Positions 49,191-60,131 of a stretch of DNA of 64,000 nucleotides are shown here, piece after piece. The notes under the pieces were generated by a model that worked only from the letters and a program-made list of their open reading frames with translations, was not told the DNA's origin and made no database searches. A program made the position numbers and the translations under genes. Source of the DNA: Cephalopachus bancanus (taxonomy: Eukaryota; Chordata; Mammalia; Primates; Tarsiidae); NCBI GenBank assembly GCA_027257055.1, contig JAPVLO010000891.1, positions 248,001-312,000 on the forward strand. The letters are read 5' to 3'. The first letter of the stretch is position 1, and each line of letters opens with the position of its first letter.

Positions 49191-49672
49191 ATAATGAAAT
49201 AATCATAAAAAAAAATAAAATCCTGTCATTTGCCACAACATGGATGAACCTGAAAAACATTATGCTAAATAATTCAGACACAGAAAGACAAATACTACTT
49301 GATCTCACTTATATGTGGAATCTAGGAAAATCGAACTCATGGAAGCAGAGAATAGGATATCAGTTGCCAGAGACTGTGGGGATGGGGTAAATGTGGAGAT
49401 GTTGATCAAAGGTTACAAATTTTCAGTTATAAGATGAATATGTCCTAGAGATCTATCATACAGCATGGTGTCTATTGTTAGTATTACTGTATTCTATATT
49501 TGAAATTAAAAACGAAATTTGATAAGAGGAGATTTTGTGTCCTCACACACAAACAGAAGTGGTAATTATGGATGTGTTAATTAATTTGATTGTGATATAA
49601 TTACACAATGTATATGTATATCAAATCATCACACTGTATGCCTCAAATATATACATTTTAATTCAACTTAAA
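48608..49672 (+). mobile_element. Old L1MA-type 3' end
   Basis: Sense ORF2 end and L1MA-type 3'UTR: aatgggcctaggaccatgac, gggaaatgcaaatcaaaatc, gaatctaggaaaatcgaact, gttacaaattttcagttata agatgaata, caatgtatatgtatatcaaa. An internal (AC)n occurs at the site where L1s of this class often have TATATACAC. Confidence 0.9.
49141..49190. repeat. (AC)n microsatellite
   Basis: About 22 AC units inside the L1MA-type element. Confidence 0.98.
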
Positions 49673-50184
49673 AAACATTATCATTGAAAAGAAAACTTAT
49701 TTCAGTTTTTAGGCTTAGCTGAAAACTACTTTGAGTGTACCCTACACATGTGTGGTTCCACATCATCCAAAGACTTGGGAAGATGTTATACACAGCACTG
49801 GAGCTCCTTATCCTTTATCTTTCTTCCTTTTAGGATTCAATATTCACTTTCCTGCAATCGTGGTTGCCCAAGACTCTGTCCTCCATTTGCTTAGGGAAAG
49901 AAAAATGGCAGGTTTTCTGTTGGAATTTTATTAGCTCCCAACCTAGTTTACAATCTTATTCAGATCTCAGGTCAACACTATAAATAAATACAGAAATGTT
50001 ACTCCATACTTACCTCTTTTCCAGGTTTTGCTATGCATTCATAAATTCCATGTTGGTTCTTATTTGATCAATCAGAACACCTAATCTTTATTCTTGTACT
50101 TGGATCAAACATAATATCTAGCCTTATATTTGATTTATATGTTTTAAACTTTTATTATTGCACATAAATTGTGGTTATACTGGT
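49673..50184. other. Unassigned sequence
   Basis: No gene or repeat recognised. Confidence 0.6.
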
Positions 50185-51078
50185 TTTCTATTACTTTTGC
50201 AACAAACTACTACAAACATGGCAATTTAAACAACACAAGTGTATTGTCTACAATTCTATAGATCAGAAGGTTGACACTGGTCTCATTGGGTGTGAGCAGG
50301 CCTGCATTCCTTTCTGCATTCCTTTCTGGGACATCTAGAATATAATCTGTTTCTATATTTGGGTTGTTAGCAAAATAGAGTTCCTTGTAGTTGTAGGACT
50401 GAGGGCCCTGTTCTCTTGTTGGTTGTTTGCTGAGGGATGCTTCCAGCTTCCAAAAGTCATCCATGTTACTCGGTTTGTGGCCTCTTCTCTGCATCTTCAA
50501 AGCTGGGAAAGATGGGGCAAGTTTCTCACATGAATAGAATTAGCCCTATTTCTTTCTTTCTTTTTTTTTTTTTGAGATGGAGTCTCACTCTGTTGCCCAG
50601 ACTGGAGTGCAGTGGCCGCTCCCGGCCACTGCAGCCTCGACCTGCTGGGCTCCGGCGATCCTTCCGCCTCAGCCTTCCAAGTAGCCGGAATTGCAGGCAT
50701 GCGCTACCACGCCTGGCTGATTTTTTTTATTTATTGTAGAGATGAGGTCTCGCTGCCCAGGCGGGTCTCAAACCCGCGGGCTCAGGCAATCCACTCACCT
50801 CAGCCTCCCAAAGGCGCGGGATTACAGGCTGAGCCACGGAGCCCGACTGAGCCATCTTTCTTCTTCCATTGTGTATCTAATGTCTTACCTTACAATGCCA
50901 CTTTTAAGAGCCTATTTGACAACGTCAGGCCTACCCAGATATTCCAGCATAACCTCTCCATATTAACATCTTTAACCTGAATCATATTTACAAGTTCCTT
51001 TTGCCATATATGATAACATATTTGTAGGTTCTGAGAATTAGAAAGTTGGATATTTTATGGGACCCATCATTCTATCTG
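50185..51078 (-). mobile_element. MLT1-like (MaLR) LTR, split by an Alu
   Basis: Antisense LTR beginning ttctattacttttgcaacaa actactac and including ttgtaggactgagggccctg ttctcttgttggttgtttgc, typical of one MLT1-like group. It is interrupted by an Alu (50562-50848) and resumes, ending about cccatcattctatctgctat. The 96-residue minus-strand frame at 50210-50500 lies in the LTR. Confidence 0.78.
50562..50848 (-). mobile_element. Alu SINE, lineage-specific, least diverged copy
   Basis: Antisense dimeric Alu retaining most CpG sites. Imperfect target duplication: tagccctatttcttt on the left and gagccatctttctt on the right. It carries a perfect 9-bp stem with 6-base loop at 50609-50632. The 67-122-residue frames over it are Alu shadows. 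Confidence 0.95.
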
Positions 51079-51084
51079 CTATAC

Positions 51085-51440
51085 CATTCTTTAAAACTTC
51101 ATTTTATTTTGAAATATTTAAGGTGTACCAAAAGTCACAAAGAAATATCTTCTAAGCAAACATATTCTCATAGACGAATTCCCTATGTACTTATGACCCT
51201 TTGCATCCTCCTCCTATTTGAACCTTAAATAACTGTTACCATGAATGTAGACTTCAAATTCCAACACATTTATTTGTATATCTAAACAATATATAATGTT
51301 TAAGTATTGGGTTTTATGTTTTTTTCCTGTTAAAATCTCTCTTTGTAGATCTATATCATACTTCAACTTAATCATATTTTTAATTCTTCCAGGTATTTGT
51401 ATTTGTTTTGTCTCTGATAAATATACAAAAAGCATCCTTA
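51085..51440 (-). mobile_element. Possible old L1 3'UTR remnant
   Basis: cttcattttattttgaaata followed by a decayed pyrimidine-rich stretch resembles antisense old L1 3'UTR. Weak; could be unique sequence. Confidence 0.35.
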
Positions 51441-51700
51441 ATACAAGTCAACAAAAATGTTGATACAGGCAAAACTTAGAACTCAGCAGTAGAGAATACA
51501 ATCAGATTTCCCTTTTATATTGACATGTCTTTATTATTAGGCAATAACTGAGTACCATGACTTTTCAGGGGATATACATCTGCTGTGATATGATATGGTA
51601 GGTGGTTTGTAAAGATGGCTTCTTCTCATTCCTGTTGCATGCCATTACTTAAAATTAGCTGATTATTTTTACTTGTATAAATTTAAGAGTTACAAGTACA

Positions 51701-51981
51701 GCCGGGTTCAGTGGCTCAGCCTGTAATCCCATGCCTTTGGGAGGCTGAGGTGAGTGGATTGCCTGAGCCCACGGGTTCGAGACCCACTTGGGCAGCGAGA
51801 CCTCATCTCTATAATAAATCAAAAAATCAGCCAGGCGTGGTAGCGCATGCCTGTAATTCCGGCTACTCGGAAGGCTGAGGTGGAAGGATCGTCGGAGCCC
51901 AGCAGGTGAGGCTGCGGTGGTCGTGAGTGGCCACTGCACTCCAGTATGGGCGACCGAGTGAGACTCCAACTCAAAAAAACA
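51701..51981 (+). mobile_element. Alu SINE, lineage-specific
   Basis: Dimeric Alu with a perfect 16-bp target duplication aagagttacaagtaca at 51685-51700 and 51982-51997. Short A-tail. Confidence 0.97.
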
Positions 51982-52024
51982 AAGAGTTACAAGTACAGTT
52001 TTGGTACAAGAATATAATTTGTAT

Positions 52025-52145
52025 TAGTATTGCTTAGCAGTTTTAGGTTTACAGAAAGTTGAGCAGATAGTACAAAGGGTTTCCATATACTACCTCTGTC
52101 TACCTACCACTCATAGTTTTCCTTATTATTGATATCTTGTATTAG
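52025..52145 (-). mobile_element. Ancient L1 no. 2, 3'UTR tip
   Basis: ttgcttagcagttttaggtt tacagaaagttgagcagata gtacaaag is the antisense 3'UTR of an old L1MB/L1ME-type element. It continues at 52900, 59682 and 60764 after insertions. Confidence 0.8.
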
Positions 52146-52345
52146 TTACTGTCATCGGCTGGGCTATAGCCCCCATAAATTCATATGTTGAAGTCTTAAC
52201 CCCCAATACCTCAGAATGTGATGTTATTTTTAAATAGAGTCTTGGTCTTTAAAGAGGTAATTAAACTTAAATGAGATCATTAGGGGGTATCCTAATCCAT
52301 TAGGATCAGTTTTCTTATGAGAAGGAAAAAATTAGACATAAGCAG

Positions 52346-52423
52346 GTACAAAGGAAAGATGTTATAAATATCATGGTCATCTATGAGACTAGAAGAAATG
52401 TTTCATAAGAAAACAATTGCTAT
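52346..52423 (+). repeat. Inverted repeat, left arm (78 bp)
   Basis: From gtacaaaggaaagatgttat to aacaattgctat. Its reverse complement occurs at 53063-53140 with four mismatches. This arm is colinear with the outer LTR, so it is probably the source copy. Confidence 0.95.
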
Positions 52424-52790
52424 GAACTGAACGGTGCTCCTCCCCCTTCTTCCTAATTAACATATTGAAAACCTAGCCCATAATGTGTAAGGTGGAACTT
52501 CAGGGAAGTGATTAGGTTTAGATGAGGTCATGAGGGTGAAGCCTTCATAATGGGATTAGTGCTTTTATTTAAAAAATAAGTAAAGACTACAGAGGTTTCT
52601 CTTTCTCTACCTTATTTAAGGTCACTGTAAGAAGATGGTATTCTTCAAGCCAAAAAGAGAGTCATCAATAGAATCCAACCATGATGGCACCCTGACCTTG
52701 GACATCTCAGACTCCAGAACTGTAAAAAATGTCTGTTGTTTAATCTACACAGTTTATGGTACTTTCTAACAGCAGCCAGAGTCTGCTGAT
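52418..52790 (+). mobile_element. MLT1C-like solo LTR (inner)
   Basis: tgctatgaactgaacggtgc, cattttgaagtga-like aagtgattaggtttagatga ggtcatgagggtgaagcctt, ctccagaactgtaaaaaatg tctgttgtt, ending near gctgatatcctaatct. It has its own LTR start and end features inside the outer LTR, hence a later insertion. Confidence 0.78.
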
Positions 52791-52900
52791 ATCCTAATCT
52801 CAGAATTCTACCCTTTAGAAATAAGAAAATAAATTTCTGTTGTTTATGCCACCCAGTCTGTGGTAGACTTTGTTATGGCAGCTCTAGCAAGCTAATACAA

Positions 52901-53280
52901 TTATCAATTTGTTATAATACTAATACTAATTATGTATTCATTATAATACTAATTATGTTTTATAATTGATGAATCAATATTGATATATTATTATTAACTA
53001 TAGCCCATACATTGGTTTCTCTGGTTTGTGTTGTATTTTCTATGAGTTCTGACAAATACATAATAGCAATTGGTTTCTTATGAAACATTTCTTCTTGGCT
53101 CATAGAAGACCATGATATTTATAACATCTTTCCTTTGTACTTTCCATTAGAATATCATACAGAATATTTTCACTACCCTAAAAATGTTCTCTGCTCCACC
53201 TAATAGTCTGTCTGCCCACCCTCACCTCCAAACCCCAGGCAAACACTGACATTTTTAGCATCTCTATAGTTTTACCTTTT
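52901..53280 (-). mobile_element. Ancient L1 no. 2, 3'UTR
   Basis: attgatgaatcaatattgat atattattattaactatagc, gagttctgacaaatacata, gaatatcatacagaatattt tcactaccctaaaaatg, cccaggcaaacactgacatt. The 3'UTR is interrupted by a foreign 78-bp segment at 53063-53140. Confidence 0.85.
53063..53140 (-). repeat. Inverted repeat, right arm (78 bp) inserted in old L1
   Basis: Reverse complement of 52346-52423 at 74/78 positions. The flanking L1 sequence (gacaaatacata | tttccattagaatatcatac) would normally have only about 10 bases here, so this arm is an insertion templated by the LTR 640 bp away. Confidence 0.92.
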
Positions 53281-53502
53281 CTAGAATTTTTTTTTAATCA
53301 ATATTTTTTATTATGGTTTTGTGGGGTACAGTTAAGAGTTAGGTTTAAAATTACATTTCATTCAGGCACCCTGTTGATAAGAGGTGTTTCCCCATCCCCA
53401 GACAGATATTTGCTACTCTTAATCCCATCGCCCTCCCCCCCCATAGTTTCCCAGTACCATCAGTCATTTTCTTACAGTATTACATTGGATGTTCAAGGTC
53501 CA

Positions 53503-56500
53503 TTATATGAGTGACAACATGTGATACTCGGATCTTTGTTTCTGTGAGAGGTCACTCAGTATTATAGACTCTAGTTCCATCCAGGTTGCTGCAAAATTCA
53601 TGATTTTGTTCTTTTTTATGACTGCGTAGTATTCCATCGTGTATATATACCACATTTTTTAATCCAGTCCTCTTTTGATGGGCAGCATGGTTGTTTCCAG
53701 GTTCTTGCTATTGTGAACAATGCTGCGATAAACTTATGGGTACAGGTATCTTTTTTATAGAGTGATGTGAGTTCTTCAGGGTATATTCCCAGTAGGGGGA
53801 TTGCGGGGTCATATGGGAGGTTGATATTTAGAGCTTTTAGGAATGGCCACACTGCTTTCCACAGAGGTTGCACTAGTTTACACTCCCACCAACAGTGTAG
53901 AAGTGTTCCCTTTTCGCCACACCCTCTCCAGCAGCTGTTATTTTTTGAGTTGTTGATAATTGCCATTCTGACTGGAGTTAGGTGGTATCTCAGTGTGGTT
54001 TTGATTTGCATCTCCCTGATGATTAGTGATGTTGAGCATTTCTTCATGTATTTGTTGGCTGCTCAAATGTCCTCTTTTGTGAAGTGTCTGTACATATCTT
54101 TTGCCCATTATATAATGGGGTTGTTTTTTTCTTTTCAGTTCCTTGCAGATCCAGGATGTTAAGCCTTTGTCAGACCTGGTGTTGGCAAATATTTTTTCCC
54201 AGTCTGTAGGCTGTCTCCCTGCTCTCTTTATGGTTTCCTTGGCCTTGCAGAAGCTTGTCAGTTTAATAAGGTCCCACTTGTCTATCTTCTCTTATGACCT
54301 GTGGGTTTCGAGTTTTGTTCAGGAATTGAATGCCAGTTCCGATTTCTATGAGGGTATTTCCTTCATTTTCTAAGGTTCTTATGGTTTGAGATTTTACATT
54401 TAGGTCTCTGATCCGTTTGGAGTTAGCCTTTGTGCATGGGGATAGATAGGGGTCCTGTTTCAATCTTCTGCATGTGGTCAGCAAGTTTTCCCAGTACCAT
54501 TTACTGAATAGGTTCTCCTCTCCCCAGTGGTAGGTGATGGAGGCCTTGTCGAAGATGATTTGGTTGAGAAATTGAGGTTTTGCTTCTGGAATCTCAGATC
54601 TATTCCATTGATCTATATGCCTGTTCCTATACCAATACCAAGCTGTTTTGATGATTGTAGCTTTATAGTAAAGTTTGAAGTCTGGTAATGTGATACCACC
54701 TGCTTTGTTTTTTTTTGCTGAGGATTGTTCTGGCTATTCTTGATGTTTGTGTTTCCATATGAATTCCTGTGTTGACTTTTCTAGGTCTGAGAAGAATGTT
54801 GCTGGTAATTTGATGGGTATTGCATTGAATTTGTAGATTTCCTTCAGTAAGATGGGCATCTTCACAATGTTGATTCTTCCAATCCATGAGCATGGGATAT
54901 TTTTCCACTTGTTTGTGTCATCTTTGATTTCTTTGAGCAGTGTTTTGTAATTTTCATTGTAAAGGTCTTTCACGTCTCTGGTTAGGAGGATGCCAAGGTA
55001 TTTCATTTTTTTTTTTTTGTGGCTATTGTGAATGGAATTGTGTTTTTTATTTGGGTTTCTGTTTATCATTGGTGTAGAGAAATGCGATTGTCTTTTGTAC
55101 AATTATTTTGTATCCTGAGACTTTGCCAAAGGCCTTTATCAGTGTAAGGAGGTTTTTGACAGATTCTCTTGGGGTTTTGAAGGTACACAATCATGTCATC
55201 TGCAAAGAGAGATAACTTGACTTACTCTTTTCCTATTTGGATAACCCTGATTGCCTCCTCTTCTCTGATTGCTCGAGCCAGGACTTCCAATACTATGTTG
55301 AACAGGAGGGGTGAGAGTGGGCATCCTTGTCTTCTTCCAGTTTTAAGGGGAAATAGTTCCAATTTTTGTCCATTGAGGAGTATGCTAGCTGGGAGTTTCT
55401 CATAGATGCCTTTTACTATTTTGAGGTATGTTCCCTGTATGCCTAGATGTTCAAGGGTTTTTATCAAGAAGAGGTGCTGGATTTTATCAAAAGCTTTTTC
55501 TGCATCTAATGATATAATCATGTGGTTTTTGTTTTGACATCTGTTGATGTATTTAATTACATTTATGGTTTTATGAATGTTGAACAAGACTTGCATCCCA
55601 GGAATGAAGCCTACTTGGTCATGATGGATGATTTTTGAGATGTACTGTTGAATCTGGTTTGCTAGGATCTTGTTGAGAATTTTAGCATCTATGTTCATCA
55701 AAGATATTGGTCTGTAGTTCTCTTTCTTTGTTGGATCTTTACCTGGCTTGGGTATTAATGTGATGTTGGCTTCATAAAATGATTTTGGGAGAGTTTCATC
55801 TTTTTCAATCCCTTGGAATACCTTCAGTAGGATTGGTATCAGCTCCTCCTTAAATGTCTTGTAGAATTCTGCTGGAGAGCCATCTGGACCAGGGCTTTTT
55901 TTTTGTAGGTAGTTTTCTTATTACGTAGTCGATTTCCTTGATTGTTATTGGTCTATTTAGGGTCTCAGTTTCCTCTTGTTCCCACCTAGGTAGGTTGTGT
56001 GATGTCAGAAAGTCCTCCATTTCCTCAAGGTTTTCAAGTTTGTTTCCATACAAGTGTACGTAGTAGTCTCTAATGATCTTTTGTGTTTCTTCAGGGTCAG
56101 ATGTGACTTCATCTTTTGTGTTTCTGATTGTGCTTATTTGATTTTTTTCTCGTTTTTTCTTGGTCAGTCTAGCTAGGGAACCATCGATCTTGTTTATCCT
56201 TTTGAAGAACCAGCTTTTTGTTTCATTGATTTTTTTGTATTATCTTTTTATCTTCTATGTCCTGGATTTGGGCTTTTATTTTGGTGATCTGGATTCTTCT
56301 GCTGAAATTAGGGTTTTTGTGGTCTTGGTTTTCCATCTTATTTAGATGGCTTGTTAGGTTGTGAATTTCTGTTCCTTCCATTTTCGTCATGTGTGTTTGT
56401 AGGGATATAAATTCCCCTCTTACTACAGCTTTCAAGGTGTCCCAGAAATTTTGGTAAGATGTTTCTTCATTTTCATTTGTTTCGTGGTATCTTTTGATCT

Positions 56501-57303
56501 CTGTTTTGATTTCATCATTGACCCAGGAGTTGTTTAGCATCATGCTGTTTAGTGTCCATGTCTTTGTGGGTTTTGGGGGGATTTTGTTGGTGTCAATGCT
56601 TATTTTTATTCCACTGTGGTCCGAGAAGGTGCATGGTAGAATTTCGGTCCTGTAAATTTGCTTATGCTTGATTTATGGCCAATTATGTGGTCAATCTTAG
56701 AATATGCTCCATGTGGTGATGAGTAGAATGTATATTCTGTGGCCTTTGGATGGAGTGTTCTGTAGGTATCAATTAAGTCCATTTGGTCCAAAGTCACATT
56801 GAGGTTCCGGATCTCCTTGCTGATTTTTTGTCCTGATGATCTGTCTAGGGTTGTGAGTGGGGTATTAAAGTCCCCAGTTATGATGGTATTAGAGTCAATA
56901 TCTTTCTTTAGTTTTCCTAGAGTTGCTTTATGAAAGTTGGTGCACCTATGTTGGGTGCATATATGTTTAGGATAGATATTTCTTGTTGACGGATTGAGCC
57001 TTTTATCATTATGTAGTGGCCTTCTGTACCTTTTTTGATTTTTAATAGCTTGAAGGGTATTTTGTCTGAAATTAAGATCACTACTCCTCCTTTCTTTTGT
57101 ATTCCGTTCGCCTGAAAGTTTGTTTCCCATCCTCTTACTTTGAGTCTGTGCATGTCCTTTCTAGTGAGGTGAGTCTCTTAAAGGCAATAGATTGTCGCCT
57201 TATGATATTTTATCCATTTTGCCATTCAATGTCTTTTCAGTGGTGCATTTAATCCATTCACATTTAGGCTAATAATTGAAATGCAAGAGTTGATCCCTGT
57301 CAT
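53503..57303 (-). pseudogene. L1 ORF2 (endonuclease/RT), broken; element F
   Basis: Start at 57303 (MTGINSCISIISLNVNGLNA) and stop at 53503-53505 after MLSLI. Stops interrupt the endonuclease N-terminus near 57235 and 57180. Endonuclease motifs remain (GDFNTPLTTLDRSS, YSKIDHIIGHK at 56606-57130). RT palm text is intact in 55222-55701 ([49 protein letters not shown]). A TAA at 55219-55221 falls just before the FADD box (55195-55206). The C-terminal 143-residue frame (53616-54047) keeps the Cys-rich motif [18 protein letters not shown]. Several frameshifts; inactive. Confidence 0.95.
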
Positions 57304-57399
57304 AAGGTTCTTACAGAGTTGTTCCTGTTTGTTTGTTGTCTTTCTTTGGGTTCTGGAGTTGGCTCATGTGTGTTTTTAATCTTTTGCCTGTACTCTTGT

Positions 57400-58333
57400 G
57401 AAGAATGCTGTTGTTCTTTTTTCTTTTTCTTCTGTGTTCAGTACTTTCTTAAGTGTTTCATGTAGAGGTGGTCTGGTGGCAGCATAGGTTCTTAGGGATT
57501 GGATATCTGGAAAAGATTTCAATTCTCCCTCACTAATGAAGCTTAGTTTGGCTGGGTAGGTTATTCTTGGTTGAAATTGTTTATCTTTTAGAACTTTGAA
57601 GATAGGGCTCCAGGCTCTCCTAGCCTGAAGGGTTTCTGTGGATAAATCTGCTGCTATTCTAATTGGTCTTCCCTGGTAGGTAGGCTGGCCTTTTTCTCTT
57701 GCTGCCTTTAGGATTTTTTCTTTTATAGCTACTTTGTTTAGGCGAATTATTATGTGTCTGGGAGTTGGTCTTCTCAGCTGTTGTCTTGCAGGGTTTCTCT
57801 GAATCTCTTGTGTTTGAATTTGTTCATCCTTGATGAGATGAGGGAAGTTTTCTTGAATTATTTCATGAAATGTTTGTTCCAGTGTGGCTTCTTTTTCTCT
57901 GCCTCAGGAAGCCCAATTACTCTTAGATTTGGTCTCTTGAAGTCATCATTCATCTCTTGCCGGTTTTATTCTGTCTTTTTGAGCTTCTTTTCTATGCTTT
58001 TGATGGTTTGGGTTATTTCTGTGTTTTGGTCTTTGAGCTCTGAGATTCTTTCTTCTGCCTGTCTAAGCTTTCCATGCTTATTAGTCTGTTATTCATTTCC
58101 ATCACAGTATTCTTTACTGCTGTTATTTCTGACATCAGCTCCTTCCTATTTTCCTTTTGTCTCTCCTCAATTTTTAAAATTCTTTCCAGTAATATCTTGA
58201 TGTCTGGGTTTGTTGCATGTGACCAGTCATTCTGGGGGCTCTTCATTTTTTGTGTTCCAGAATCTGTTTTCTCAGTATCTGATCTCCCACGGGTCTGTGT
58301 GAGACCTATATTCTTCTTTTGGTTTTCCTTCAT
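57400..58333 (-). pseudogene. L1 ORF1, frameshifted; element F
   Basis: Starts MKENQKKNIGLTQTRGRS at 58333. A 106-residue frame carries the N-terminus and part of the coiled coil (LLERILKIEERQKENRKELM) down to 58013. A frameshift near 58070 moves the expected EERISEL heptads to another frame. The RRM-like and C-terminal parts continue, out of frame, to about 57400. Confidence 0.9.
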
Positions 58334-59674
58334 TTGTGTAGTTTTCCCCCTCCCTAGTTTTTCATTCCCTCCATGTCACCGTCTTCTTTAATTCTGTTAT
58401 TCAGGGGTAAAGGGATTGGTTTTACTTCTGTTTGTTCAATCTCCTATTCTTTATGTATGTCCTCTTACTTTGTTCAATTCTCGAGTTGCACTGTCGGTTG
58501 GGGGTGGTTCTTTTTGCAGTTTTGAGATTTACTTAAGGGGGGAGCTTAAGGTCCTGGTATTCACTGACAGGTGTAGATACTCTGGAACCCACTTCCCACT
58601 GCCTTGGAATCTGTCCATGCAGTGAAGCTGTAGGTTTACTCCCTGAAATAAAATGTGGTTAGCAGAGGGAAGAGAATGGAGCAGACAGTGGGTTGAAGAG
58701 GGGGGTGGAGAGATAGAGGAGTAAGGGGGGAAACAAAAGTGTACCAACAAATGGAGAAAGAGACCTATACTGAAACAGATAAAAACAATAGACCACAGTT
58801 ACTGATGAACCAACTCACATACAAAAAAAAATAAAACATATAGTGATGCTAACATACAAGCTAACCAGCCACCTTATTGGTGTGCTGTTCCTCTATACAA
58901 AGATATGGTTTACAGAGAGAAGAAAAGAGAAGGAAAGGAAGAGGAAAAAAGAAAAAAAGGAACAATACAGTAGGAATAGAATTAAGTCATTAAACTAACA
59001 GAATCAATGAAGCACACTCTGAGACTTTTCATTTAAGTTCAATGTCCTTTCAGTTCTGATTTCTAGCTTTCTTTTCAAGCAGGTAAATTAGTTTGCAGTT
59101 AGGGTCAGTTGCCCCTGGACTGCTGTGAAGAACAGTTCAGATCACCCTCTGTACACCACTCTGGCCTATGTCTTTTTCAAGCTTAATTCTCCCGTTTCGG
59201 TGTTGTTACCTTGAATTGCCAGCAGGTGGTGCTATCTCAGCTGCTCGCCCCAGAGGGGGTAGGGCTAGACAGGAGCCGGCAGAGACTGGAGATGGATGCC
59301 TGCCTCAGGGCACAGGCAGGAGACTCATGGCGGGCAGGACGTCTCAGTTGCAGGAGGGGTGGCAGCGATCCCAGCAGATCTTCCCTGAAGAGGCTTCAAG
59401 GACTGAAGTCGTGGATTGCCTCTGGCCCGGGTGGTGTGATGTGCTACCAGCAGCAGCTGCAGCAGCTGTGGCTGCGGTGGTGGCGTCTGTGCTGCAGTGG
59501 TTGTCCAGTCCGCTGCGATGCCCCAGCAGTGGCAGTGGCCGAGCTCCGCATGAAGACCAGGCTGCGATTTTGGGGTCCGTAGCCCCCTGGGCGAGAGCCA
59601 GAGACCCACTGAAGTTCTCCTTTGCAGAGGATTTCACAGACCAGGTTGCCCCATTGCCATCTTGCCGGAAGTCC
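58334..59674 (-). promoter_or_regulatory. L1 5'UTR/promoter region, element F
   Basis: 1.34 kb upstream of ORF1. The ORF1-proximal part is A-rich (58690-59010 antisense T-rich). The distal 480 bases (59200-59674) are GC- and CpG-rich, the usual layout of an L1 internal promoter. It lacks the TG/CA tract of elements A and C. The 178- and 123-residue plus-strand frames (59168-59704, 59211-59582) are compositional shadows, including the Gln/Ala/Trp-rich CAG repeat at 59450-59500. Confidence 0.8.
59656..59672 (-). promoter_or_regulatory. ETS-like plus YY1-like sites at L1 5' end
   Basis: On the element's own strand the first bases read ACTTCCGG then CAAGATGGC (CCGGAAGT at 59665-59672 and GCCATCTT at 59656-59663 on the plus strand). 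YY1 near +10 positions transcription start in human L1; the adjacent ETS motif is the classic partner in TATA-less promoters. Function here is inferred. Confidence 0.65.
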
Positions 59675-59681
59675 CTAGAAT

Positions 59682-60131
59682 GTTATATAGAAATAATACT
59701 GTAGGTAGTATTTAAAAATTTGCTTCTTTCATTTAGCAATATACATTTAAGATTGCTTCATGTCTTTTTAAGGATTGATGTTTCTTTTTGTCATTGAGCA
59801 ACATTCCATTATAGCACAGTTTGTCTATTTATTCACTTTTTGAAGGACATCTTGGTAACTTCCTGTTATTGGCAATCATGAATAAAACTGTGATACATAT
59901 TTGTTTGCAGATTTTTTGTGTGGCCATACATTTTCCACTCATTTGACTAATTTCCTAGGAGTGTGATTACTGGATCATTTGGTAAGGTTATATTTAGACT
60001 TGTGAGAAACTCAAACTAGCTTCAAAAGTAGCTGTATCATTTGTGTACTCCCATCAGCAATGAATGAGAGTCCCTGTTGCTCCTCATCCCCACTAGCATT
60101 TGGTATTGTCACTTTTTGGATATTGGCCTTT
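59682..60131 (-). mobile_element. Ancient L1 no. 2, end of ORF2
   Basis: Continues from 53280: ttcatttagcaatatacatt, aaggacatcttggtaacttc, gtgtggccatacattttcca, gtgtactcccatcagcaatg. Interrupted at 60132 by a young L1. Confidence 0.88.

Larger units (their letters stand above)
52150..52900 (+). mobile_element. MLT1-like LTR containing a nested second LTR
   Basis: Outer LTR: attcatatgttgaagtctta acccc, cctcagaatgtgatgttatt, then (from about 52795) aaataaatttctgttgttta tgccacccagtctgtggtag, ctagcaagctaatacaa. It lies within the 3'UTR of ancient L1 no. 2 and is split by another LTR at about 52418-52790. 52346-52423 has an inverted partner at 53063-53140. Confidence 0.8.
53288..59674 (-). mobile_element. 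Full-length L1 (element F)
   Basis: About 6.4-kb minus-strand L1 inserted in ancient L1 no. 2. It has 3'UTR with T-tail (53288-53502), ORF2 (53503-57303), ORF1 (about 57400-58333) and a 1.34-kb 5'UTR ending at antisense CCGGAAGT/GCCATCTT motifs. The short target duplication ctagaat lies at 53281-53287 and 59675-59681. It is the best-preserved L1 here, but both ORFs are interrupted. Confidence 0.95.

Noticed and set aside
48045..49672. The opposed old L1 pieces as one twin-primed element
   Set aside because: The minus piece carries its own 3'UTR of a different type and the plus piece has an L1MA-type 3'UTR, so they are two elements.
57754..58391. 148- and 105-residue plus-strand frames rich in Phe/Ser/Leu
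   Set aside because: Antisense shadows of L1 ORF1 of element F.
59168..59704. 178-residue plus-strand frame, the second longest in the window
   Set aside because: Antisense to the GC-rich 5'UTR of element F; no homology recognised and it crosses the L1 boundary.
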